Below are positions 5,289 through 10,626 of a stretch of 10,626 bases of DNA, in pieces. The stretch is from assembly GCA_964388495.1 (NCBI GenBank), contig CAYMAT010000045.1:1-10626 (forward strand). The letters run 5' to 3'. Source of the DNA: CAYMAT01 sp964388495. GTDB lineage: Bacteria; Patescibacteriota; Gracilibacteria; Peribacterales; Peribacteraceae. The notes beneath the pieces are model-generated. The model was not told where the DNA came from, did no database searches, and worked only from the letters and a program-made list of their open reading frames with translations. Each line of letters begins with the position of its first letter. The stretch's first letter is position 1. The position numbers and the translations under genes are program-made.

Positions 5289-6632
5289 TTACCTCAGCTC
5301 TATCGAATACGTCGCCTTGGCCCCGCGCGGCGGCAGATGACGCACGCTGACCATGTAGGTTCCGGCTGGATAGCGGTACTGCTCATTGCACTTGGGCCCC
5401 TGGAAACCAAACAGGTCCACGTTGCCCAGCGGATAGACCAGGCAGCCCAGGTTGGCCGTGCTGATGAGCTTGACCGTCATATCCTTTCCGCCGTTATTGA
5501 GCACCTTCTGGTCCGTGGGACTCACGCTGAACGTGTACCAGTCCTCCAGGTCGTTGGCATCCAGCAATTCCACGCGCGGCTTGCCGTTCAAAAACGGCTG
5601 CGCCTGGGTGAACCCGTCATTGTTGTCACCTGTCAGCTTCTTGGTCTCCACGGTGTAGCCGCTCTGCTTGATGGCGGTCACCACCTGCAGCTGCCAGGAG
5701 CCCGTACCCAGCGCTGCGCGGATGAAACACTGCTTGCCATCCTCTATGCCCAGGTAATACTCGTCGGAAAATCCGTTGTCGCCGATCTTGTACAGACGGC
5801 AGCTGACGGCGCCGGTGGACCCGGCGGAGAGGGTTGCCGTCACATCCACGGTCAATGTGCCGTTCACGGAGAACAGATATGCCGGAGGGACCACACCGGA
5901 AGGCTGCGTATCCGTGAACGGAACGGACACCTGCACGGTGGGTGGTGCGGACGGGGGAGCGACAGAGACGGATGAGGCGGAGGAACGGGAAGACGAGGCG
6001 ACAGACGATGAAACGGAAGACGACGATGCCCCTCCTTCATTGAGCGCGTTCCAGATATAAGCGGCGGCCTCACCCCGCTCCAGCAGGGCGGAGGGCGAGA
6101 ACAGGCTTCCATCCTGCCCGGCAATGGGGAGGATGTTGCGCGCCAGCGCGGTGTATATAAAAGGAGAGAACCAGTCTTCTGCATGCACATCGGTATACAC
6201 AGTGGCGCCTGCGTCCGCGGCGGGGATGCGGAGCACGGAGAGCGTCAACTTGATCGCCTCCGCGCGCGTCACCGCCTGCTCGGGCTTGAAACGGCCATCG
6301 GCATACCCCTGCACATACCCCTGCGCCTTGGCGTCACACACGTACGGCTCATACCAGCTGCCGGACACCACATCCTTGAAACACTGTGTTTCCGACGTCG
6401 CGTTGCGACCCGCGGCGCGGTAGAGCATTTTCAGGAGCGCTGCACGGTTGACCGGGTCATGCGGGCGGAAGGTGCCGTCCGGGTTACCGCCAATCACCCC
6501 CCGCTCGGCCAGGGCATTCACCGCCTGTGCAAAAGGATAACTGGCCGGAACGTCGGGAAACGACGCGGCCAGCGCCAGGGCGGGCGTGAGGAAAAGGGCG
6601 AGGATCGGAGAAAAAATCGCGCGTGCAGTCAT
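5289..6632 (-). CDS. Secreted surface protein with three SLH domains and a PPC-like C-terminus
   Basis: The protein has 447 residues. Residues 1-23 are a signal peptide (hydrophobic IFSPILALFLTPALALAA, cleavage expected after an A-x-A). Three consecutive S-layer homology domains follow at about 24-75, 84-134 and 146-198, each with the FxDV...A...GyxxG.pDGxFxP...vtRaEa pattern. Such domains anchor proteins to cell-wall polymers. A Ser-rich linker (203-232) leads to beta-rich domains; the last ~95 residues (DLEDWYTFSV, PAGTYMVSVR) resemble a bacterial pre-peptidase C-terminal (PPC) fold. No enzymatic motif is seen. The frame is open to 7295, but ATG 6632 gives the signal peptide and follows a TACAAT box by 8 bases, and the extension would overlap the divergent gene. 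It is probably a structural or adhesive envelope protein. Confidence 0.9.
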   Translation of the reverse strand: MTARAIFSPILALFLTPALALAASFPDVPASYPFAQAVNALAERGVIGGNPDGTFRPHDPVNRAALLKMLYRAAGRNATSETQCFKDVVSGSWYEPYVCDAKAQGYVQGYADGRFKPEQAVTRAEAIKLTLSVLRIPAADAGATVYTDVHAEDWFSPFIYTALARNILPIAGQDGSLFSPSALLERGEAAAYIWNALNEGGASSSSVSSSVASSSRSSASSVSVAPPSAPPTVQVSVPFTDTQPSGVVPPAYLFSVNGTLTVDVTATLSAGSTGAVSCRLYKIGDNGFSDEYYLGIEDGKQCFIRAALGTGSWQLQVVTAIKQSGYTVETKKLTGDNNDGFTQAQPFLNGKPRVELLDANDLEDWYTFSVSPTDQKVLNNGGKDMTVKLISTANLGCLVYPLGNVDLFGFQGPKCNEQYRYPAGTYMVSVRHLPPRGAKATYSIELR

Positions 6633-6640
6633 GGCTCCCC

Positions 6641-6646
6641 ATTGTA
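6641..6646 (-). promoter_or_regulatory. Candidate -10 box (TACAAT) for the SLH gene
   Basis: On the minus strand TACAAT matches the consensus at 5 of 6 positions and is followed by 8 bases and ATG 6632, a leaderless or nearly leaderless arrangement. A TTCGCG hexamer 17 bases upstream is a weak -35. Confidence 0.5.
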
Positions 6647-6675
6647 CGGGCACACCATGTCCGCGCGAAGAAAAA

Positions 6676-6696
6676 ACTCTGGATTTCCTGCAGAGT
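6676..6696. promoter_or_regulatory. Inverted repeat in the SLH / Trp-rich divergent intergenic region
   Basis: Arms ACTCTG and CAGAGT (6 bp, perfect) are separated by 9 bases. The site covers the -35 region of the rightward promoter (-10 at 6701), where a regulator could act on one or both divergent genes. Short arms can occur by chance. Confidence 0.3.
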
Positions 6697-6700
6697 GGCG

Positions 6701-6706
6701 TACAGT
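6701..6706 (+). promoter_or_regulatory. Candidate -10 box (TACAGT) for the Trp-rich pair
   Basis: TACAGT is followed by 7 bases and ATG 6714, repeating the spacing seen before the YggT, M20 and SLH genes. No convincing -35 is seen. Confidence 0.45.
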
Positions 6707-6713
6707 GTGATCC

Positions 6714-7112
6714 ATGCGTCCGTGGTCGGCGTTCTTCGGCTTCATCACCGTTCTCATTGTCACGACAATGGCCCTGCCCGACCTCTTTGGTTTTGAGCGC
6801 ATCGCGCAGTGGGGCGGAATGTACACGGACAACTGGTGCCAGGGCACGTTCCGCGTGCGCCCGGATCCGGATGCGTCCGCCACGGAAGACCGCGGTTTCA
6901 CGGTAGGCAACGATCCGCCCATCCAGACGGTGTGGTACGCGCCGCAATTCACCGCAAAAACCTGCCGGGACTGGGCCGTGAACAAGTGCAAGAGCACCTG
7001 GAACGGCGTGGAGGTGGAAGGCGCCTTTGCCATGTGGCGGGGGCAGTGGATAAACGGAGGCGATGACCTGTGCCCCACCAAAAGCGCTTCCGATACCTGG
7101 TTTCAGCCATGA
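6714..7112 (+). CDS. Small exported Trp/Cys-rich protein of unknown function
   Basis: The protein has 132 residues and no family I recognise. A hydrophobic N-terminal segment (about 5-22, FFGFITVLIVTTMALPDLFG) is a signal anchor or uncleaved signal peptide. The remaining ~108 residues would lie outside the membrane. They contain four cysteines (42, 84, 92 and 120), which could form two disulfides, and the whole protein has nine tryptophans, an unusually high share. The start is set by the TACAGT box 7 bases upstream; there is no Shine-Dalgarno. Its stop TGA overlaps the next ATG (ATGA at 7109-7112), so it is translationally coupled to the membrane protein that follows and the two products probably act together. 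Confidence 0.8.
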   Translation: MRPWSAFFGFITVLIVTTMALPDLFGFERIAQWGGMYTDNWCQGTFRVRPDPDASATEDRGFTVGNDPPIQTVWYAPQFTAKTCRDWAVNKCKSTWNGVEVEGAFAMWRGQWINGGDDLCPTKSASDTWFQP

Positions 7113-8047
7113 ATTTCCTGCACGACCTCTATAACCGGATATTCGGAAACGCCTTCTGGTGCCGCATGGCGGAGATCCTGATGGGCGCGTTTTTCCTGGG
7201 CGCCGCCCTGTACAAACTGCGGAATTTTTTCCTGGTGGCGGACTCTCACCTGATCGACCATTTCCAATACTGGAAAAACGAGGGGTGGGTGGCATCGTGG
7301 CTCCCCTTTTTCCTGGACCCCATCCTCCGGCAACCCACGGGGGAGAAGATCCTGGAAGCCCTCACCATTCTTCTGCAGTTCATCCCCGGCTTCCTCTGGG
7401 TCTACGGCAAAGGGCTCCGCACCGGGGGATTCAGCCTGCTCATCATCCAGTCCATGGTGTTTTTGGGCACACTGCATCATCGTCATTTCAACGAGTTCGT
7501 GGGAATTTCCGTCTGGGTAGCCGTGTTCTTCCTGCTCCAGAAGGACCGCTTTACGCTCAACACGCGGAACTGGTGGTGGTGGAAAGCCATGACCGTAAGC
7601 CTTGCCGGCTTTGTGGCGCTCTATTGCTGGAACCGTTACCTGATCGGCGATCCCTGGCCCTCGCAAATGGGATGGATGCACGATCACCTGTATTACTACA
7701 CGGTGTCTTCCTCCCTGTGGTGGAAGAACGCGGTGCTGTTTGTGACACAGTTTTGGTGGGGCCAGGTCCTGTGGGCGGGGGTGTGGTGGGCAACGGTGCT
7801 GATGATCCCGCTGATGCTGTTTGGCAAAACGGCGCGCTTTGCCGGTGCCGTACTGTTGACCTTTGCGGTTTTCCGCGCCATCACCTGGCTGAACGTCTAT
7901 GAAAGCCAGGGTGTGCTCTGGATCCTGGTACTGCTGCTGTGGACCACCTACGCGGAGCGGTACAGGGACTTCAGATATCCCGCAAAGAGGAAAGCGCTAA
8001 AAGAACGGCATTTGCTGCCTCCCTTCCTTTATTCGCTTCTCCGCTAG
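7109..8047 (+). CDS. Trp-rich multi-pass membrane protein of unknown function
   Basis: The protein has 312 residues with about eight hydrophobic segments, near 20-37, 80-99, 107-123, 129-143, 158-174, 216-236, 243-261 and 267-281. It contains 23 tryptophans, including WWWW at 155-158, and aromatic, His-rich stretches (TLHHRHFNEF, MHDHLYYY) between helices. The first four helices are loosely reminiscent of DoxX/HTTM-type modules, but I see no diagnostic motif and do not assign a family. The tail after the last helix is basic. I chose ATG 7109 (ATGA overlap with the preceding stop) over the in-frame ATG at 7070, which would overlap more. The 3' end overlaps the convergent ribH by 77 bases. Confidence 0.85.
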   Translation: MNFLHDLYNRIFGNAFWCRMAEILMGAFFLGAALYKLRNFFLVADSHLIDHFQYWKNEGWVASWLPFFLDPILRQPTGEKILEALTILLQFIPGFLWVYGKGLRTGGFSLLIIQSMVFLGTLHHRHFNEFVGISVWVAVFFLLQKDRFTLNTRNWWWWKAMTVSLAGFVALYCWNRYLIGDPWPSQMGWMHDHLYYYTVSSSLWWKNAVLFVTQFWWGQVLWAGVWWATVLMIPLMLFGKTARFAGAVLLTFAVFRAITWLNVYESQGVLWILVLLLWTTYAERYRDFRYPAKRKALKERHLLPPFLYSLLR

Positions 8048-8438
8048 AGCGGGCCTTTGCCTCCGCAAGAGACCGGACATAGAGAATCTCAAAAGCGAAG
8101 GGGATGCGGTATTTCAGTTGGGTGTCCATGATTCCGCGAGCGGACTCGCGGGCCAGGAGATCGGCATGGTGCGTCTCCCCTTCCACAATGATGCCCAAGC
8201 CGATCAGAGCATCGGCTTTCTTCGCTTCCGCCAACGCGGCCCCTATCAGCGGCACCTCAAATGAACCGGGGACACGGTGGATGGAGATCTGCGCTTCCGG
8301 AATGCCGGCAGCCATGAGGCTTTCCCGGGCGCCGCCAATCAAGGACTGCATCTCTTCTGCATAAAAGGAAGAGGCGACGATGGCGATGCGCCATGCGGGA
8401 TCCGCCTTGCCGGTGAATGACTGCGCGCACTGTTTCAT
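7971..8438 (-). CDS. ribH: 6,7-dimethyl-8-ribityllumazine synthase
   Basis: The protein has 155 residues, the normal size. It condenses dihydroxybutanone phosphate (from RibBA) with the ribitylamino-uracil to give lumazine, usually in a pentameric or 60-mer capsid. Visible signatures are IAIVASSFYAEE (19-29) with the substrate-stacking aromatic, VPGSFEVPLIGAALA (56-70), GLGIIVEGETHHADLLA (80-96) carrying the catalytic-histidine position, and ANKGREAA (135-142) for phosphate binding. The segment RIPFAFEILYVRSLAEAKAR departs from the common P-V-x-F-G-V-L-T-T form but keeps the layout. The ATG overlaps the ribE stop (ATGA at 8435-8438), so ribE-ribH form a coupled operon. The C-terminal 77 bases overlap the convergent membrane gene, and the conserved NKGREAA lies inside that overlap. 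Confidence 0.95.
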   Translation of the reverse strand: MKQCAQSFTGKADPAWRIAIVASSFYAEEMQSLIGGARESLMAAGIPEAQISIHRVPGSFEVPLIGAALAEAKKADALIGLGIIVEGETHHADLLARESARGIMDTQLKYRIPFAFEILYVRSLAEAKARSSGEANKGREAANAVLLALSSLRDI

Positions 8439-8989
8439 GCCTTTTGGAGAACGGCCCGGATGAGGATATCCGTTTCCAGGTTGACGGGGTCCCCATTGCG
8501 GAGCGACCCCAGTGTAGTGACGGACATGGTATGCGGAATGAGCGCAACCGTACAGCCGTCGTCGGTAACTGAGGCGATAGTCAAAGATACACCATCAATT
8601 GTTATGGAGCCCTTATGGATGAGGAATTTTTTGATCTCATTTTGTGTTCTTATATGCAGATTAGGACCAGGTTCCACCACCTCTCCTGTTCCTTCCACGT
8701 GCCCTTGGACCACATGTCCTTCAAAGCGAGCCCCCGCCTTCATAGCCCGTTCAAGGTTGATTCTGTCACCGGAGTGCAACTTGCCCAGCTTGGTCTTCTG
8801 GAGCGTCTCCGGAACCATGTCAAAACGCATCGTCTTGGCATCGAATTCCACCACGGAAAGACAAACGCCGCTCACGGCGATACTGCTGCCCATTTGAATA
8901 TCATCAAAGATCGCAGGTCGCTCCAGAATCAATGTTTGACCTTCGTTCTTGAGTATTTTGGCCGTGGTTTCGATAATCCCGGTGAACAT
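8435..8989 (-). CDS. ribE: Riboflavin synthase, alpha subunit
   Basis: The protein has 184 residues, slightly shorter than the usual 200-215. It dismutates two lumazines to riboflavin plus the pyrimidine precursor. It begins MFTGIIE, the near-invariant start of the family, and holds two lumazine-binding repeats (1 to about 92 and 93-184). Each shows its motif: GSSIAVSGVCLSVVEFD (34-50) and GSITIDGVSLTIASV (127-141). FEGHVVQGHVEGTGEV (89-104) joins the repeats. It is first in the ribE-ribH operon. Upstream is a TATAAT box (9042-9047) and about 45 bases of leader without a riboswitch fold. The base composition becomes AT-richer toward its start, as in the neighbouring orphan gene. Confidence 0.96.
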   Translation of the reverse strand: MFTGIIETTAKILKNEGQTLILERPAIFDDIQMGSSIAVSGVCLSVVEFDAKTMRFDMVPETLQKTKLGKLHSGDRINLERAMKAGARFEGHVVQGHVEGTGEVVEPGPNLHIRTQNEIKKFLIHKGSITIDGVSLTIASVTDDGCTVALIPHTMSVTTLGSLRNGDPVNLETDILIRAVLQKA

Positions 8990-9038
8990 CTACTGACAGG
9001 AGAAATTGATCGGACTTATTTCCACTTTAAGAAAAACG

Positions 9039-9067
9039 TTGATTATAAACATACATAGCTTTAGTAT
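9039..9067 (+). promoter_or_regulatory. Promoter TTGATT-17-TAGTAT for the AT-rich orphan gene
   Basis: TTGATT (9039-9044) and TAGTAT (9062-9067) are 17 bases apart, predicting a start near 9074 and a leader of 15-20 bases with no Shine-Dalgarno. A shifted -10 reading, TATATT (9065-9070), is also possible. Confidence 0.5.
9042..9047 (-). promoter_or_regulatory. -10 box (TATAAT) of the ribE-ribH operon
   Basis: A perfect TATAAT on the minus strand lies 52 bases before the ribE ATG, predicting a leader of about 45 bases. No good -35 is seen 16-18 bases upstream. It overlaps the -35 of the divergent promoter at 9039-9067. Confidence 0.55.
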
Positions 9068-9094
9068 ATTCCCTTTATTTCAAAAATCGTGCAA

Positions 9095-10210
9095 ATGGTA
9101 TCTATCGAATTAAAACTCCCCGGAAAACCTCACTGCAAAGATTCTGCAGATGTCCTAGAAGGAGTAAAGACTCAAGAATCGGTTCGTGCAACCGTTCAGA
9201 ATGTTCTCGATGCATACACAAAAGAAACAGGAGTGGCATTTAATGTGGATTCACTTGTTTCTTTAGCTGAAGGAGGATCGCCGAAAAAGTCTTTGGAAAA
9301 AGTAACGGATCTGATCACGTTTTTTATAAAAAATGTCGTTATTGTATTCGAAAATAATTCAAAACCTTTGTCGCTGTCTAAGCCTGAAAATGTTCTCAAG
9401 GGTGCGTTGAATGAAAATATTCATGAGCTAGAGCTCGTCCAGGCAGTGCGGGATCTTTTGCGAACATTGCTGATGAACGCACATACGAAAATACTCGAAA
9501 AAATGACCCGAGAAGATATGCCGTTGTTTTCATGGAAAAACGCTTCTCAAGAGAAGATTTTAGAAATTCTTCATTCTGTTAATCCGAAAACGATTGTTAC
9601 ACAGTTTTTTAGGGAAAGGAATATTCATACCAGAGTCGAAATACTTCATAAAATATTTGAAGTAGCAAAAAGTATTGATCCTAAATTCGCAAAAATATCG
9701 TATTGGAAAGAAAAAGGATTGTTGATGAAACAAGGTGGGACAAAAATGACGAGACTGTTTGCGATGGAACAAAATAAGGAGGCGCTGACTACATGCTTCC
9801 AAACTATACAGCTCGTTGCGCAGGGGAGATCAAAAGCTGATATGGGAGCAGAATCTGCTCAGTTAACCAACACGATTCTCCATGAGAAGATTGAGGCATG
9901 GATACATTATCCGTCTCAATATCTCGCACAGCATTTTGATGATCATCTTTCAAAAAGACAGAGAGGTGCTGTATTCCAGAAAGTTTTTGCCGAGTATGGC
10001 CTGACGGAAAATGCATTCCACAAGGATACTTCTTTCCAAAATATTCAATATTCAAGGATTATTGATGGCATGGGAAATAGACCGATGTGGGCTAAGATTT
10101 TCCTATTCCTACAAACAAAGACGCAGGTCAATTCCGAGAAGGAGACTGATACAGTTCCTGAGTCATCCAATCCCCAAAATCAATCCATGGATGACGGAAA
10201 CGCACATTAA
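9095..10210 (+). CDS. AT-rich orphan gene, hypothetical cytosolic protein
   Basis: The product has 371 residues from ATG 9095, or 373 from the in-frame GTG at 9089; I prefer ATG but cannot exclude GTG. No signal peptide, membrane segment or family is recognised. Most of the chain looks alpha-helical and mixed in charge (for example EKILEILHSVNPKTIVTQFF and RVEILHKIFEVAKSIDPKFA). The last ~30 residues (NSEKETDTVPESSNPQNQ) look disordered and acidic. The DNA is markedly AT-richer than the riboflavin and envelope genes, and A/T-ending codons dominate, so it may have been acquired or be a fast-evolving lineage-specific gene. It is divergent from ribE, with overlapping promoters, and is followed by uvrA on the same strand. 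Confidence 0.85.
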   Translation: MVSIELKLPGKPHCKDSADVLEGVKTQESVRATVQNVLDAYTKETGVAFNVDSLVSLAEGGSPKKSLEKVTDLITFFIKNVVIVFENNSKPLSLSKPENVLKGALNENIHELELVQAVRDLLRTLLMNAHTKILEKMTREDMPLFSWKNASQEKILEILHSVNPKTIVTQFFRERNIHTRVEILHKIFEVAKSIDPKFAKISYWKEKGLLMKQGGTKMTRLFAMEQNKEALTTCFQTIQLVAQGRSKADMGAESAQLTNTILHEKIEAWIHYPSQYLAQHFDDHLSKRQRGAVFQKVFAEYGLTENAFHKDTSFQNIQYSRIIDGMGNRPMWAKIFLFLQTKTQVNSEKETDTVPESSNPQNQSMDDGNAH

Positions 10211-10249
10211 CCCTCGACAATATCTTCGTTTTCCTGTAAGCTCGCAGCT

Positions 10250-10276
10250 CGCCGGCGCGAACGCACGGCGATTTTG
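10250..10276 (+). terminator. Weak terminator between the orphan gene and uvrA
   Basis: Stem CGCCG/CGGCG (10250-10254 and 10266-10270) with an 11-base loop is followed by ATTTTG. The T-run is short and the loop long, so it is only a candidate. Confidence 0.35.
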
Positions 10277-10283
10277 TTATGTG
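10275..10283 (+). promoter_or_regulatory. Possible extended -10 for uvrA
   Basis: TG-T-TATGTG lies 9 bases before ATG 10293, which would give a very short leader in line with other genes here. The hexamer matches the consensus at only three or four positions. I see no LexA-type SOS operator in the 82 bases upstream of uvrA. Confidence 0.25.
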
Positions 10284-10292
10284 CTTATTTCT

Positions 10293-10626
10293 ATGGCTAC
10301 CTCTCCAAAAAACCCCAAAAAAGACGTCACTACGGCAGCTCAGACGGAGCACCTGGATGCCAAAAACGCGATAGTGGTGCGTGGAGCTCGCATGCATAAC
10401 CTCAAGAACGTGGACGTGAAGATCCCGCGCAACAAGCTGACGGTCATCACGGGGCTTTCCGGGTCCGGAAAGTCGTCACTGGCCTTCGATACCATCTTTG
10501 CGGAAGGGCAGCGCCGGTACGTGGAAAGCCTCTCGGCATACGCCCGCCAGTTCATAGCGCAGATGGAAAAACCGGAGGTGGATTCCATTGAAGGCCTTTC
10601 CCCAGCCATTTCCATTGATCAAAAAA
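10293..10626 (+). CDS. uvrA: UvrA, excinuclease ABC subunit A (5' part; runs off the window)
   Basis: The first 111 codons are present and the frame is open to the window end. UvrA is the DNA-damage sensor ATPase of nucleotide excision repair. After a polar N-terminal extension of about 25 residues (MATSPKNPKKDVTTAAQTEH...) comes the family start IVVRGARMHNLKNVDVKIPR. The Walker A motif GLSGSGKSSLAFDTIFAEGQ follows, then RRYVESLSAYARQF and PEVDSIEGLSPAISIDQ, all highly conserved in UvrA. The start is the first ATG after the intergenic hairpin, without a Shine-Dalgarno. The extension before the conserved start is longer than in many UvrA proteins, whose homology usually begins within a few residues. 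Confidence 0.97.
   Translation, partial: MATSPKNPKKDVTTAAQTEHLDAKNAIVVRGARMHNLKNVDVKIPRNKLTVITGLSGSGKSSLAFDTIFAEGQRRYVESLSAYARQFIAQMEKPEVDSIEGLSPAISIDQK

Noticed and set aside
6633..7295. 221-codon N-terminal extension of the SLH frame
   Set aside because: It is Arg/Pro/Gly-rich shadow sequence overlapping the divergent Trp-rich gene; the signal peptide and TACAAT box fix the start at 6632.
8990..9080. FMN riboswitch before ribE, or before ribBA at 5201-5288
   Set aside because: Neither leader has the conserved AGGGGCGGGGUGAAAUUCC-type core, and both are too short.
10211..10292. LexA/SOS operator before uvrA
   Set aside because: Neither CTGT-N8-ACAG nor CGAAC-N4-GTTCG is present; the GCCGGC and AGCT palindromes here are short and common.

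Overview
The window looks like bacterial chromosome, most probably from a member of the Patescibacteria (CPR) and perhaps a Peribacteria-like lineage. That is inference from small compact genes, UGA used as an ordinary stop, an almost complete lack of Shine-Dalgarno sequences, a tiny lysine-rich protein and a Ser-rich-linker SLH surface protein. No ribosomal RNA gene is present to settle it. Most of the window is moderately GC-rich (one sampled 60-base line near 7501 is 55% GC). The block around 9000-10210 is clearly AT-rich (sampled lines 27-35% GC).

Layout. 1-75: tRNA-Arg(TCG), lacking its first two bases. 96-464: YggT-like membrane protein, then a terminator. 552-2174: SulP/STAS anion transporter. 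2195-2376: a good promoter and a structured leader ending in a strong terminator, either a small RNA or an attenuator. 2377-2649: small unknown gene. 2618-3694 (-): M20 metallopeptidase. 3723-3755: bidirectional terminator. 3761-3835 (-): 24-residue lysine-rich protein with an upstream 22-bp palindrome. 3932-3994: nested AT-rich inverted repeat. 3989-5200 (-): ribBA. 5223-5285: nine heptamers in perfect register that switch orientation midway. 5289-6632 (-): secreted three-SLH-domain protein. 6714-8047: a coupled pair encoding a Trp/Cys-rich exported protein and a Trp-rich multi-pass membrane protein. 7971-8989 (-): ribE-ribH. 9095-10210: AT-rich orphan gene. 10293-end: uvrA, 5' part only.

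How the genes fit together. RibBA, RibE and RibH supply every riboflavin step except the RibD deaminase/reductase and the dephosphorylation, but the rib genes form two separate units with surface and membrane genes between them. No FMN riboswitch is recognisable in front of either unit. The SLH protein and the Trp-rich pair are divergently transcribed from an 81-bp intergenic region and may both concern the cell envelope. The rest (tRNA, YggT, SulP, M20, UvrA) is housekeeping or transport.

Most noteworthy: (1) TACANT boxes 6-8 bases before four start codons, implying leaderless mRNAs; (2) the heptamer array; (3) the leader with mutually exclusive hairpins and a possible Ser/Cys-codon-rich leader peptide; (4) the self-contained lysine-rich mini-gene; (5) the Trp-rich two-gene unit, whose end overlaps ribH convergently by 77 bp. 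I see no CRISPR array, transposase, phage gene or recognisable defence system.
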